From the NCBI GenBank assembly GCA_031290985.1, contig JARLJW010000028.1:1-47641 (forward strand): a DNA stretch of 47,641 bases, read 5' to 3'. The stretch comes from Verrucomicrobiia bacterium (GTDB lineage: Bacteria > Verrucomicrobiota > Verrucomicrobiia > Limisphaerales > UBA11358). This document shows positions 6,645 through 16,442 of this stretch, in pieces. Made by a program: the position numbers and the translations under genes. Within the stretch, counting starts at the first letter, position 1, and each line of letters begins with the position of its first letter. A model generated the notes under the pieces. It ran no database searches. It was not told where the DNA came from and was given only the letters and a program-made list of their open reading frames with translations.

Positions 6645-8105
6645 ATGGCCGTCCAGAACCGCATTGTCAAAATCCAGAAACGCAACCGGGCGCTGGTGCG
6701 GTTCGACACTTCGCGCATCTTCAAGGCCATCGCGCGCGCCGCGGACTCCATCGGCGGGTTCCAGCAGGATTTCCTGCCGGGCGTGAACGACAAGATCTTT
6801 GCCGCGCACAAATCGGAGGCGGAGATCGCCGGCTTCCTCGGCGACATGGCCATCGTCTGCCTCAATGCCAACCCGCAGCATTACATCGCGAATTTTCCGC
6901 CGACGATCGAGACGATCCAGGACGAGGTGCTGCATGCGCTGCGCAGCTATGGCTTTCAAAAGACCGCCGACGCGTATGAATGTTACCGCTGGGGCCGGCA
7001 CTGGCTGCGCGAAGGCGCGATCACGCAGGCGCAGTTTTCCGGCAATGGTTTTCCGCGGGAGCGCATGGAGCAGATCCTCGCCTGGAACCGCCAGCACGGC
7101 GTGGACACCGTGGCGGGCGTGAACGAAAAAGTCCGTTCGGGCAAGATCAAGGACATCGTCGGCCCGGCGCTCGCGGTCTACGAAGCCTCCCTGGATGAAG
7201 CGGCGAACAAGGTCGTCGCCCGCTTGAACGCCGGCGACAAGCTGCGGATGATCTGGGTCAGCGGCCCGAGTTCCTCCGGCAAGACGACGACGACGGTGAA
7301 GCTCACGCAGCGCCTGGCCAAGCACGGCCTGCGTTTCCTGATGCTGAACCTCGACGACTATTTCTGGTCCGCCGTGGAACATCCGACCGACTGGCTGAAC
7401 GACCGCAATTTTGAAGCGCCCGAGGCGCTCGACATCCAGTTGTTGAACGAGCATCTGCGCGCCTTGCTCGAGGGCAAGACGGTGGACAAACCGCTCTACA
7501 GTTTCAAGGAAGGCCGGCGCAACGGCACCAAGCCGGTGAAACTGGAGCCGGGCCAAATCCTGCTGCTCGACTGCCTCCACGGATTTTATCCGCCCATCAC
7601 CGAGGGCATCGACAACTCGATGCAATTCCGCCTCTATATCGAGGCGATGAACGTGCTTTACGAGGGCGATGGCAGCACCAAAAAATTGACGCAGTTCACC
7701 GATGCCCGCCTCGTGCGCCGGATGCTGCGCGACGTGAAGCACCGCAACCACAGCCCGATCGCAACGATCCTCCACTGGCATTACGTCCGCTACGGCGAGC
7801 TGTTCAGCATCATCCCGTTGATGGGGCTCGCGGATCATGTGGTTAATGGCGGGACGCCGTTTGACCTGGCGGCGTTGAAACCGTTTTTCCTGGGCGAAGG
7901 TCATTACCTGCCCAAGCCCGCAGACTTCAATCCCTACGCGGGCTTTCTCGATGCGCGCATCCGATACGATCGCGTGAAGGAATTGCTGGAGTCCGTCGAA
8001 GGCCTGACGCAGGCGCAGGTCGCCGGCACGGAGTTAATCCCCGGCGACGCGGTCATCCGCGAATTCGTCGGCGGCAGCACCATCCAGATACCGCATAACG
8101 AATAG
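6645..8105 (+). CDS. ATP-cone domain fused to uridine kinase/phosphoribulokinase-like kinase
   Basis: This 486-residue protein has an N-terminal ATP-cone (about 7-115: IVKIQKRNRALVRFDTSRIF, then VLHALRSYGFQKTADAY), the nucleotide-sensing module of ribonucleotide reductases and NrdR. A P-loop kinase domain follows: Walker A GPSSSGKTT (207-215), the NLDDYF segment (235-240) typical of uridine kinases, FKEGRRNGTKP near 275, LLLDCLHGFYP, and a C-terminal VIREFVGGS. It probably phosphorylates a nucleoside or related sugar under control of ATP or dATP bound to the cone. The fold is known; the substrate and allostery are inferred. The start is the first ATG of the conserved part. The frame stays open far upstream, but only as antisense to the ABC exporter. 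The two genes diverge from a 99-base spacer. Confidence 0.88.
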   Translation: MAVQNRIVKIQKRNRALVRFDTSRIFKAIARAADSIGGFQQDFLPGVNDKIFAAHKSEAEIAGFLGDMAIVCLNANPQHYIANFPPTIETIQDEVLHALRSYGFQKTADAYECYRWGRHWLREGAITQAQFSGNGFPRERMEQILAWNRQHGVDTVAGVNEKVRSGKIKDIVGPALAVYEASLDEAANKVVARLNAGDKLRMIWVSGPSSSGKTTTTVKLTQRLAKHGLRFLMLNLDDYFWSAVEHPTDWLNDRNFEAPEALDIQLLNEHLRALLEGKTVDKPLYSFKEGRRNGTKPVKLEPGQILLLDCLHGFYPPITEGIDNSMQFRLYIEAMNVLYEGDGSTKKLTQFTDARLVRRMLRDVKHRNHSPIATILHWHYVRYGELFSIIPLMGLADHVVNGGTPFDLAALKPFFLGEGHYLPKPADFNPYAGFLDARIRYDRVKELLESVEGLTQAQVAGTELIPGDAVIREFVGGSTIQIPHNE

Positions 8106-8169
8106 TTTCCACGTCCGGCTTGCAATTTCTTCGCGGGCCATGGATATTCCTCGGCATAAGGAAGAAGTC

Positions 8170-10344
8170 ATGTTTCACCGTCACCGCCTTGCGTTGCTGT
8201 GCGCCGTCATCCATACGGTGCTGTTTGTGTTTTCCAGCCGGGCGCAGACGTTGAATCTGCCACCCCGGCCGGCCAATGCGCCGACCGCCTCGCAATGGAC
8301 GAACATCGTCTGGGCGCTTTCGTCGGATGAGCGCGAGAACTGGATCTACGCGCAGGTCATCAGCGGCAACATCCCCGGGTGGCAGCGCACACTGAAGCCG
8401 GTGAACGTGTCTTTCGGCGGGCATACTGCGACTTATTACGTCTGCCCGGATGAACTCGCCATCGGCTCGGACACGGATTATTTCCTCGAACCCACCACGC
8501 CAATCCTCGCGCAACGGCTGGCCGACCAGCTTGGCTGCATCCTGCCCACACGCAAAATGGTCAACCAGATCTGGACCAACGCCACCGTCAAGCTGACGCC
8601 GCAGACAATTCCGCCCAGCGGAATCATGACCACCATGCCGGACTTCGCGAGCAACAATGTGATGGTCCTGGCCCTGCGGCTGCCGCTCACAAATTCCTCG
8701 CCGCTCGGTGCCTTGGTCAGCGGCGACAAGAAGAACGTCATTATCTCCACATTGATCTATTCCAACCTCCAGACCGGCGTGCCAAGTCCGGTGGTGATCT
8801 ACGGCTGGATTTATCCTGATGGCACGGTCATCCAGCCGGCGTACAACGGGCATGCGAACACCTACGCGGATTATTCCCACGGCATCCGCTTCGTGCAGAT
8901 GGGCCTCACCGTGGATGGCGCGGCCAACACCATCACGAACGTGCTCATCAGCCCCGCGCTCGCGGGTTTGTTGAGCGATGAAAGCATCGCGCCCAACAAC
9001 ACCATCCCCACGCCGCGTTATCCCGTGGCCGCGCTCGCACCGACCGTGATGACCCATCCGCGCAACCGCAGTGTGCTGGCCGGAACCAATGTGACTTTCA
9101 GCACGCTCGCCATCGGCGATGCGCCGCTGAACTATCGCTGGCTGCTGAACGGCGTTCCCCTGCCCGGCGCGACCAATGCCACCCTCACGCTCACGAACCT
9201 CCAGTCCACCAACGCCGGCAGCTATTCCGTGGTCGTCACCAACTTCTCCGGCTCCGCCACCAGTCGCGTCGCTTTCCTGCGCCTCAAGACCACGGATTTT
9301 CCCGTGTTGTTCAGCGATAACTTTGAGACCAACAGCGCGGTAAATTGGAGCGTCTTCTGGGGCGCGGCCAATGGCGTGCCGGATTACACGGCGGACTTCG
9401 CCTTCGATTACGGGGCCACGCCCTACACTTTTAACGGCGTCACCGCGCTCATCCCGCCCGCGCCCAATTCCACCGATGGCAGCACGCACGGCGTGAAACT
9501 TACCGTGAACGACAACGATGCCATCGCCGCCACCGCCGCGGTGAACCTTTATCCCAAGAATTTCTTTGTCAGCAACAACTTCGCGCTGAAGTTTGACCTG
9601 TGGATCAATTATCCCGGCAACGCGCTGGGCACCGGGGCCGCCGGCACCACGCAGTTCGCCCAGTTCGGCCTCAACTTTCTCGGGACCACCGTGAACTGGC
9701 CGGCACCGTCCGCCGCCGCCAGCGACGGCGTGTGGTTTGCGACCGATGGTGATGGCGGCGCGGCCGCCGATGACCGCGCTTACGTCGGAAATCCGGCCGG
9801 TGTGCCCGTGGATTTGACCGGCAACCCCGCCGCCGGCGGAATGCTCGCCACCAACCACGCGGCGGCGATATTCCAGACCCTGTTCCCCTCGCCGGTTTGT
9901 GAAACTGCGGGCACGCCCGGCAAAAATTGGGTCGAGGTCGAAGTGCGTCAGACCAACAACGTCATTGTGTGGCTGATGAATGGCACCGTCGTCGCGCAGC
10001 GCGCCAATGCGTCCACCTTCACGAACGGCACGGTCATGCTGGGCCTCATGGACGTGTTCAGTTCCATCGCCAATCCGGCGCGCGACTGCTTCGTCATCTT
10101 CGACAACGTCCGTGTGGAAAATCTGGCCCCGCCCATTACCTTTCAAAACATCACGCGCCAGCCGGATGGCAGCGTCGCTCTCACGCTCAACAGCGCCCTC
10201 GGCGACAGTTTCATTTTGGAAAGCTCCACCAACCTCCTCAACTGGCAGACCGTCACCGGCCTGACCCTGACCAACAACCCGCTGACATTGACGAACATGC
10301 CCGCAGCGCCCGGCACCGCCCTCTTCTACCGCGCCCGCCGGTAA
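8170..10344 (+). CDS. Secreted multidomain protein with Ig-like domain
   Basis: This is a 724-residue exported protein of no known function. Residues 1-25 are a signal peptide (basic MFHRHR, hydrophobic core, cut near SRA-QT). Residues 27-285 form a domain I do not recognise, containing WIYAQVISGNIPGWQRTLKP and YYVCPDELAIGSDTDYF. An Ig-like domain spans about 290-373 (YRWLLNGVPLPGATNATLTL and NAGSYSVVVTN). A jelly-roll-like, aspartate/glycine-rich segment follows (about 377-655). The last 60 residues hold the ESSTNLLNWQTV module common at the ends of verrucomicrobial secreted proteins. The ATG at 8170 was chosen over 8140 because AAGGAAGAA lies directly upstream. It converges on the pseudopilin gene at 10397. 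Confidence 0.85.
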   Translation: MFHRHRLALLCAVIHTVLFVFSSRAQTLNLPPRPANAPTASQWTNIVWALSSDERENWIYAQVISGNIPGWQRTLKPVNVSFGGHTATYYVCPDELAIGSDTDYFLEPTTPILAQRLADQLGCILPTRKMVNQIWTNATVKLTPQTIPPSGIMTTMPDFASNNVMVLALRLPLTNSSPLGALVSGDKKNVIISTLIYSNLQTGVPSPVVIYGWIYPDGTVIQPAYNGHANTYADYSHGIRFVQMGLTVDGAANTITNVLISPALAGLLSDESIAPNNTIPTPRYPVAALAPTVMTHPRNRSVLAGTNVTFSTLAIGDAPLNYRWLLNGVPLPGATNATLTLTNLQSTNAGSYSVVVTNFSGSATSRVAFLRLKTTDFPVLFSDNFETNSAVNWSVFWGAANGVPDYTADFAFDYGATPYTFNGVTALIPPAPNSTDGSTHGVKLTVNDNDAIAATAAVNLYPKNFFVSNNFALKFDLWINYPGNALGTGAAGTTQFAQFGLNFLGTTVNWPAPSAAASDGVWFATDGDGGAAADDRAYVGNPAGVPVDLTGNPAAGGMLATNHAAAIFQTLFPSPVCETAGTPGKNWVEVEVRQTNNVIVWLMNGTVVAQRANASTFTNGTVMLGLMDVFSSIANPARDCFVIFDNVRVENLAPPITFQNITRQPDGSVALTLNSALGDSFILESSTNLLNWQTVTGLTLTNNPLTLTNMPAAPGTALFYRARR

Positions 10345-10354
10345 CTCACCGGAG

Positions 10355-10373
10355 CGCGGGCGGCCCGCCCGCG
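10355..10373. terminator. GC-rich hairpin between convergent genes
   Basis: CGCGGGCGG and CCGCCCGCG form a perfect 9-base stem around one base. It sits 10 bases after one gene's stop and 24 bases before the convergent gene's end, so it may end transcription from both sides. No T-run is present, so a REP-type repeat is equally possible. Confidence 0.5.
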
Positions 10374-10396
10374 AGTTCATTCAAAGCCGCCAACAC

Positions 10397-11155
10397 TTAC
10401 TGCCAGCTTATAACATTATCCTTGTTGGGAGCCGCCGTGGCCGGTTCAGTCGCATCCACCTTCCCATCCGGCCCAAGCGACCAAACCATCACCTTGCCAT
10501 GAAATTCAAAGTCATCGCTGAGACCATTGGTATCTGAATCATTGCTCAGACCGCCAAATCCGCTCGCGGCCTTTTCCCGCGAAACCAGATGACTCCGATA
10601 AAACGCATCCCGGCAATTCCCGTCACCATTCAAATTCATGCTGATGATGTATGGATTCCCCCATGGATCCCGATAAACCATGTCGTTGCCAACACCTGGA
10701 CTTTTATTATCGCCGCTCAATTTTGCGTTCAGAAATTTAATCTGCTTCGGATTCAAGGTGTGGCCGACATTAACCGTGGCTGTCCCGCCCGGAGACATCG
10801 TCATATCCATGAGAACCGTAATCACATCGGCATTCACAGACGTGTTGGCCCCCGATCCCAGAGCGGCATTGAGGAGCGGGCCGCCAAAGGTCAAATCCTC
10901 CTTGCCCGTCAGCGCTGCGGCTTCTACGTTCGTCGGAACTGGATAGCGGCCATATTCAGTTTGGTACGCATTAATCGCATTCACAATATCAGCAATTTCG
11001 GTGCGCGCCTTCATGACTTTACCAGCCCGCCCTATTCTTGGCGTCACAGGAAGGAGCATTGCCGCCAGAATAAAAAGCGTGACTGTAACCAGAAGCGTTT
11101 CTACCAACGTCAGGGCATGGTTTTCCCCTCTTCCAGGTCGAAATGAAATCTTCAT
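10397..11155 (-). CDS. GspG-like type II secretion pseudopilin
   Basis: This 252-residue protein has a class III signal near residues 12-36 (HALTLVETLLVTVTLFILAA) with the Glu five residues after the expected cut. YQTEYGRYPVP follows, then the YRDPWGNPYIISMN motif that marks the major pseudopilin GspG. The C-terminus carries DSDTNGLSDDFEF and VWSLGPDGKVD, matching the Ca-binding/GspG-like tail. It is longer than a typical GspG (about 140), with an insertion between the helix and the DPWGNPY motif. There are no other secretion genes next to it, so it may be an orphan pseudopilin for a surface or secretion fibre encoded elsewhere. Confidence 0.85.
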   Translation of the reverse strand: MKISFRPGRGENHALTLVETLLVTVTLFILAAMLLPVTPRIGRAGKVMKARTEIADIVNAINAYQTEYGRYPVPTNVEAAALTGKEDLTFGGPLLNAALGSGANTSVNADVITVLMDMTMSPGGTATVNVGHTLNPKQIKFLNAKLSGDNKSPGVGNDMVYRDPWGNPYIISMNLNGDGNCRDAFYRSHLVSREKAASGFGGLSNDSDTNGLSDDFEFHGKVMVWSLGPDGKVDATEPATAAPNKDNVISWQ

Positions 11156-11245
11156 GATGTCTTACACGATGTCCCTGCGGCTTTCTGTCACTTTTAAGCC
11201 ACTTTGCCTGATTGGCAAATTAAATTTTAACCCTTCCCGCGCTAG

Positions 11246-12280
11246 TCATTGCTCCCCCACCAGCTTTCCCCCAAACCACTCGATCACCGGCTTGGCCAGC
11301 TCCTGAAACCAGAACCCGATCACAAAATGATTCGCCTCCGCGATCACGATCTTTTTGCTCCCGGCGGGCGCAGCCTGTTCCAACAGATCCAGATCGTTCG
11401 TCCGGCAGATGCCGTCCTTGCCGCCGCCGATGAACAGCACCGGCACCTTCATGCCGGCGACGGCGCCAACCGCCGTCCAATCCGCCCATTTGATGCCAAG
11501 TTGCGGCTCCGCCAGGGCAACGGCCTTCGCCAGTTTGTTGGTGCTGAAAGGCCAGTTCAATTCCTTGGCAAAGCGCGGAATCGCTTCATCCGGCCGGTTG
11601 TACGGCGCGATTGCCACCACGGTTTTCACCCGCGCATCGCGCGCCGCCCAAAACAAGCCCACATCCGCCCCGAACGAATGTCCCAGCACGCCGACCTCCG
11701 GATCACTCAATTTCCGCGCGGTCAAATAATCCAGCACCTGGACCATGTCCGCCGACTCGTATTTGCCCGCGGTGAACGTCCGGCCCGTCGAGCGTCCGTG
11801 GCCCCGCAGATCCACCAGGACCACCCGGTAGCCCGCCTCCGCCAGCACCACGGCCCATGGCAGCATGGTCTCCTTTTGCATCATGTAACCGTGCAAGAGC
11901 ACCACCGTGCCACGTTCCTTCAGCGGGGTGGCGATGGCATTCGTTTTCCACTCCATGCCCAGGACAAAATCCTTGGTGCCGTTCTTGTGCCGCGAGACCT
12001 TTGCCAACACCTCGATGTGGTAATCAGCCGGCGGCAGTTCCATCACCGACAACATCGCTTCCGGCGGCCCCACCGGGACCGTCAGGCGCAGGCATGGGTC
12101 ATTGGTGCCGAATATCCGCCGCGACCATTGCCGGCACTGCTTGTCCGACAGGCATTCGTACTGGAGATTTGGCGCCTTCGCAATGCGGTCGGCCAGCCCT
12201 TGCGAAGAGATGCAGCCCGCCGTGGCAAACATCAAAGCCATGGCGGCGAACCAAACTAAAAATTTTCCATGCTGTTTCAA
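11246..12280 (-). CDS. Lipoprotein alpha/beta hydrolase
   Basis: This 344-residue protein has a lipoprotein signal (KQHGKFLVWFAAMALMFATA, then Cys23). The alpha/beta hydrolase fold has the oxyanion motif VVLLHGYMM (about 126-134), nucleophile elbow GHSFGAD (Ser202), and likely acid Asp289 and base His318 (ANHFV). It would act as an esterase or lipase-like enzyme anchored in the envelope; the substrate is unknown. The start is set at a TTG at 12280 because AAAGGA lies six bases upstream and it gives a normal-length signal peptide; upstream in-frame ATGs would add an unlikely leader. It is divergent from the small lipoprotein gene at 12460. Confidence 0.85.
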   Translation of the reverse strand: MKQHGKFLVWFAAMALMFATAGCISSQGLADRIAKAPNLQYECLSDKQCRQWSRRIFGTNDPCLRLTVPVGPPEAMLSVMELPPADYHIEVLAKVSRHKNGTKDFVLGMEWKTNAIATPLKERGTVVLLHGYMMQKETMLPWAVVLAEAGYRVVLVDLRGHGRSTGRTFTAGKYESADMVQVLDYLTARKLSDPEVGVLGHSFGADVGLFWAARDARVKTVVAIAPYNRPDEAIPRFAKELNWPFSTNKLAKAVALAEPQLGIKWADWTAVGAVAGMKVPVLFIGGGKDGICRTNDLDLLEQAAPAGSKKIVIAEANHFVIGFWFQELAKPVIEWFGGKLVGEQ

Positions 12281-12459
12281 GATTGTTCCTTTGACTCTCC
12301 GGCCGGGCATCCGTTCATCTTGCTGCCGGTCCGGCGAAGTGCAGATTATCAGACCTTGAGCAATGGAAGGTGGGAATTCCCCCTTGTTTCTGCCAGCAGC
12401 CGTGGCATGTTCCAAGCTGAAAGCTCTGTGGAAAACCGGTCAACCAAGATCACGATCCT

Positions 12460-12867
12460 ATGAAAAACCTGCCCCGCTTGCGCTCTACATTTGCATTACT
12501 GGCCCTCAGCGCGGCCCTCGCCTTTTTGGCGGGCGGGTGCGCCACGCCGGACGAACATTCTTACAACCAGGATTTTGGCGAAAACCTCCCGGCCCAACCG
12601 ATGTATTCCATCCAAAACGAGGATGACAAACATTTCATCCTCAAAGTTCACCAAGGTGTCCCCGTCACCGGCAGCGGCCGCATTTTCAACGTAAAGGAAG
12701 CGGCTTCGGCCGTGGCCAAGGCCGAATGTCAAAGGCTGGGATGGAAGAAATGGGAATTAAATTATATCCAGGAAAAGGATCAGGGCTGGATGCACGTCGT
12801 CGTCGCCAAGGTTGATCGTAAGCCCTACATCGAGCCGACCTTTCCTCAATCCAATGACCATCCATAA
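12460..12867 (+). CDS. Small putative lipoprotein
   Basis: This 135-residue protein begins with a basic region (MKNLPRLR), a hydrophobic stretch and LAGGC, a lipobox with the cysteine at residue 27. The mature part contains SIQNEDDKHFILKVHQGVP, then ASAVAKAECQRLGWKKWELNYIQ (part shown), and GWMHVVVAKVDRKPYIEPTF. This resembles a small periplasmic alpha/beta domain seen in other hypothetical lipoproteins. I do not recognise a family. It lies between the hydrolase gene and sod on the plus strand; a 167-base gap separates it from sod, so it is probably a separate unit. Confidence 0.75.
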   Translation: MKNLPRLRSTFALLALSAALAFLAGGCATPDEHSYNQDFGENLPAQPMYSIQNEDDKHFILKVHQGVPVTGSGRIFNVKEAASAVAKAECQRLGWKKWELNYIQEKDQGWMHVVVAKVDRKPYIEPTFPQSNDHP

Positions 12868-13034
12868 AAAGCCTATGGTGCAGGATGCGGTCGGAACTGG
12901 AAGCGGTTTGACCAACTTGTCCGCTCTCCGTAATTCACCTGATTGGCATTTGTTCTCCGCACTTGCATTTTGTCCGCAGGTGAAGCAATTTTCCCGGCAC
13001 GATTTGGTGAACTAACAACAAAAAACGCAAACTT

Positions 13035-13643
13035 ATGGCACACGAACTCCCCCCCCTCCCGTACGCGGCTGACGCATTGGAACCGCATTTTGACAAGGCC
13101 ACGATGGAAATCCATCACGACCGCCATCACAAGGCCTATGTGGACAACCTCAACAAGGCCATCGCCGGCAACGCCGCGCTCGAAGCCAAGTCCCTCGAAC
13201 AGATCATCAAGGATCTGAGCGTCGTGCCCGACGCCATCCGCGGCCCCGTCCGCAACAATGGCGGCGGTCACTGGAACCATTCCTTCTTCTGGAAGATTCT
13301 CGGCCCCGGCGCCGGCGGTGCCCCCACCGGCAAGCTCGCGGACGACATCAAGGCCACGTTCGGCAGCTTCGATGATTTCAAGGCCAAGTTCGAGGCGGCC
13401 GGCATCGGCCGTTTCGGCAGCGGCTGGGTCTGGCTCGTTGCCAACAACGGCAAGCTCGAGATCGTCTCCACGCCGAACCAGGACAACCCGCTCATGGGCA
13501 AGGCCGTCGCCGGTTGCGAAGGCACCCCGCTCATCGGCTGCGATGTCTGGGAACACGCCTACTATCTCAAATACCAGAACAAGCGCGCCGATTACCTTAA
13601 GGCCTTCTGGAACGTGGTGAACTGGAACGCCGTCAAATACTGA
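13035..13643 (+). CDS. sodA: Superoxide dismutase, Mn type
   Basis: This 202-residue Fe/Mn superoxide dismutase converts superoxide to hydrogen peroxide and oxygen. The metal ligands are His27 (in MEIHHDRHH), His82 ([11 protein letters not shown]), Asp170 and His174 ([12 protein letters not shown]). The residues that tell manganese from iron enzymes, Gly77 and Gln149 (NQDNPLM), are of the Mn kind, although some such enzymes accept either metal. No signal peptide is present, so it is cytoplasmic. It is monocistronic, with its own strong terminator at 13682. Length is normal for the family. Confidence 0.96.
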   Translation: MAHELPPLPYAADALEPHFDKATMEIHHDRHHKAYVDNLNKAIAGNAALEAKSLEQIIKDLSVVPDAIRGPVRNNGGGHWNHSFFWKILGPGAGGAPTGKLADDIKATFGSFDDFKAKFEAAGIGRFGSGWVWLVANNGKLEIVSTPNQDNPLMGKAVAGCEGTPLIGCDVWEHAYYLKYQNKRADYLKAFWNVVNWNAVKY

Positions 13644-13681
13644 TCTTGTAGCAGCCGAGGTAACGAGGCTCAAAAACAACG

Positions 13682-13711
13682 AACGCGCCGATGAAAATCG
13701 GCGCGTTTTTT
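13682..13711 (+). terminator. Rho-independent terminator after sodA
   Basis: An 11-base perfect stem, AACGCGCCGAT (13682-13692) with ATCGGCGCGTT (13697-13707), encloses a GAAA loop and runs into six T residues (13706-13711). It lies 39 bases after the stop. Confidence 0.93.
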
Positions 13712-13718
13712 ACGTAGT

Positions 13719-13758
13719 GGCAGGCATCCTGCCTGCCGTAGAGCCGGGCTTCCGGCCC
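13719..13758. repeat. Paired short palindromes
   Basis: GGCAGGCATCCTGCCTGCC (13719-13737) and GCCGGGCTTCCGGCCC (13743-13758) stand side by side between the sodA terminator and the end of the amidotransferase gene. The first resembles the hairpin at 3801-3818. Confidence 0.65.
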
Positions 13759-13873
13759 CGCGGGAACAACCGTCTTAAACTCATGGCGTGTACTCCCAAA
13801 AACGCAGGGAGCATTTCCCCTGGAGGAGAGCGCCGGGATAAGGATGGTCAATCAACCAATCCAGCCCCAACGT

Positions 13874-14443
<570 letters not shown>

Positions 14444-14531
14444 ATCGCGGCCAGCAAACTACACCATGTCCCCGAAGATAAAAGCGAAAATGAGTTTTCG
14501 CGGACCGGCCGCGAAACCACCGGCCACATGC

Positions 14532-15611
14532 CTAAAACACGACGGCGGGCGCCGGCTTTCCCGCCGGCAGAAATTTCAAGATGTGCGCCAGCACCGCCTC
14601 GTTCCCGCAAAAATTCTGGCGCGCAATGTTTTGACGATATTCCCCGAGCTTGCCAATAAAATCATGCATCCGCCCCGGAAAATGCCGCAGGTCGTCGCAC
14701 ATCAAACCATACCCGAGATCTTGCAGGTAACGCGCGTTCAGCCATTGTTCAAACTGCCACGCGACCGGCAGCGAAAACACCGGCTTGCCGAGATGCAACG
14801 CCTCGCTCATCAGCGTATAGCCGCCGTTGGTCAGCACCCACGACGCCGTGCCGACCTCCTCGATGAACCGCACGTCGGAACGCGGATAATAGCTGACATT
14901 GCCATCTTCACCCACGGGCGCATGCTCATAGGCGAACACCTTGAACCGAAAAGGCAGCTGTTTCAGCAACTCCGGCAACCGCGTGAACGAATTGCTGGTC
15001 TGGTAAACCACCACGTGTCCGTCGTCGCGTGGCGTGATCGCCCGGACCTTTTCGCGCAAGATGGGCGGATAAAAATGGACCTTCGCGCCGGCCGGCAGGG
15101 GCGGATAAAAAAAGGAGGTGGCCAGCCGCGCTTCCGCGCGAAAATTGGTCAGCCCCACCACGGTGCGCGCGGCCAGCGCGGGAATCCGTTGATTCCAAGG
15201 CAGGGACGGCCGCGCAAAAGGGATGACCCCCTGGTGATCCAGGCTGATGCAACGCAGGCCGGCCAAACCGGCCGCCCGGGGCAGAAATGGCTCAAAGTCC
15301 GCGATGGCTAGGTCCGGCTGCCATGCTTCGATGAGGCTCGTGATTTCGCGGATGACCCGACCGCGTTGGCGGAGCAACGGCAGATTGCCCCAAAAACTGG
15401 CCAGGAGTTCCACCCGGTTGTTTTGATAGACGAAAGTAAAGCCGGGGATTTCCCGCACCTCCGGCAGGCGGGGGCTGAGAACTTGGTAGGCCTTGTGGCT
15501 GGCGAGGATTTTTACTTCATGCCCCAGGCTCGTGAGCGCCCGCGTGACCGTGAGAACGCGCGACGAGTGTCCCTGCCCTTCGCCGCAGCAGCTATACAAA
15601 ACACGTGCCAT
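14532..15611 (-). CDS. MurG-like glycosyltransferase family protein
   Basis: This 359-residue protein resembles GT-B fold glycosyltransferases of the MJ1255/VC2487 group. The N-terminal MARVLYSCCGEGQGHSSR is the acceptor-side glycine-rich loop, and RALTSLGHEVKILAS follows. The C-terminal half has FIEEVGTASWVLTNGGYTLM (part of the nucleotide-sugar site), EALHLGKPVFSLPV and a QWLNARYLQDLGYG segment, as in MurG-type enzymes. No transmembrane region or signal is visible, so it probably works on the cytoplasmic face. The ATG at 15611 was chosen over 15650 because homology starts there. The sugar and acceptor are unknown. Confidence 0.8.
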   Translation of the reverse strand: MARVLYSCCGEGQGHSSRVLTVTRALTSLGHEVKILASHKAYQVLSPRLPEVREIPGFTFVYQNNRVELLASFWGNLPLLRQRGRVIREITSLIEAWQPDLAIADFEPFLPRAAGLAGLRCISLDHQGVIPFARPSLPWNQRIPALAARTVVGLTNFRAEARLATSFFYPPLPAGAKVHFYPPILREKVRAITPRDDGHVVVYQTSNSFTRLPELLKQLPFRFKVFAYEHAPVGEDGNVSYYPRSDVRFIEEVGTASWVLTNGGYTLMSEALHLGKPVFSLPVAWQFEQWLNARYLQDLGYGLMCDDLRHFPGRMHDFIGKLGEYRQNIARQNFCGNEAVLAHILKFLPAGKPAPAVVF

Positions 15612-15737
15612 TTGCCGCCCTATTTTCGACAAATCTGGGTGTGGAAGCAAATGACAGTTTGGTTACAATTTCAAAACTCTGCCGCCCTGGTTTGGAATTC
15701 GGTTTGACGCCCGCCATCGCAGGCAGAATCATTACGC

Positions 15738-16442
15738 ATGGAACCGGCCGCCTCCCCGCATGCCAATGCGCCAGTCTTGCGCGTTGAGCATGTCACCAAA
15801 AGTTATCAGACGCGCTGCGTCCTGAACCAAGTTTCCTTCACGCTCGCCGCCGGCGAACGCGTCGCGCTCATCGGCCCGTCCGGTTGCGGCAAAACCACGC
15901 TGCTGAACTGCCTCGGCGGCGTTGATCGCGCGGACAGCGGCTCGATCCAGTTGCATGGCGCGTCCCTGGAAAATCTCTCCAGTGATGAACTTGCCGCCCT
16001 GCGCCGCCGGCGCATCGGCACCATTTTCCAATTTTTCCACCTGCTCCCCACGCTCACGGCGTTTGAAAATGTCGAACTGCCCATGCAATTGCTCAACGTT
16101 CCCGTCCGCGAACGGCGCGAACGCGGACTGGACCTGCTCGCGCGGGTCAAGCTTGCGCACCGTGCCGATGCCCTGCCCGGCCAGCTTTCCGGCGGCGAAA
16201 TGCAGCGCGTCGCCATCGCCCGCGCCCTCGCGCACCGCCCCGCGCTCATCCTGGCGGATGAACCGACCGGCAACCTCGATTCCACCAACGGCGAAAACAT
16301 CCTCGACCTGCTCGCGGAACTTTCCACCGAACTGCACACCGCCTTGCTCATGGTCACGCACAGCCCGGAGGCGGCGCGCATCTGTCACCGCACCCTGCAC
16401 ATGCGCGACGGCGTCATCATCAAGGAAACCCTGGCGGCATGA
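15738..16442 (+). CDS. ABC transporter ATPase, LolD/MacB type
   Basis: This 234-residue stand-alone ATPase carries Walker A GPSGCGKTT (46-54), a Q-loop in IGTIFQFFHLLPTLTAFENV (94-113), signature LSGGE (150-154), Walker B LILADEPTGNLD (170-181) and the switch His208. The FQFFHLLPTLTAFENV region and GNLDSTNG are typical of LolD/MacB-class ATPases, which drive mechanotransmission rather than classical import. Its stop overlaps the ATG of the permease gene by four bases (ATGA at 16439-16442), so the two are translationally coupled and almost certainly partners. Confidence 0.93.
   Translation: MEPAASPHANAPVLRVEHVTKSYQTRCVLNQVSFTLAAGERVALIGPSGCGKTTLLNCLGGVDRADSGSIQLHGASLENLSSDELAALRRRRIGTIFQFFHLLPTLTAFENVELPMQLLNVPVRERRERGLDLLARVKLAHRADALPGQLSGGEMQRVAIARALAHRPALILADEPTGNLDSTNGENILDLLAELSTELHTALLMVTHSPEAARICHRTLHMRDGVIIKETLAA

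Noticed and set aside
8053..10380. A 775-residue minus-strand frame
   Set aside because: It is antisense to the secreted Ig-domain protein and shows shadow-like composition without domain signals.
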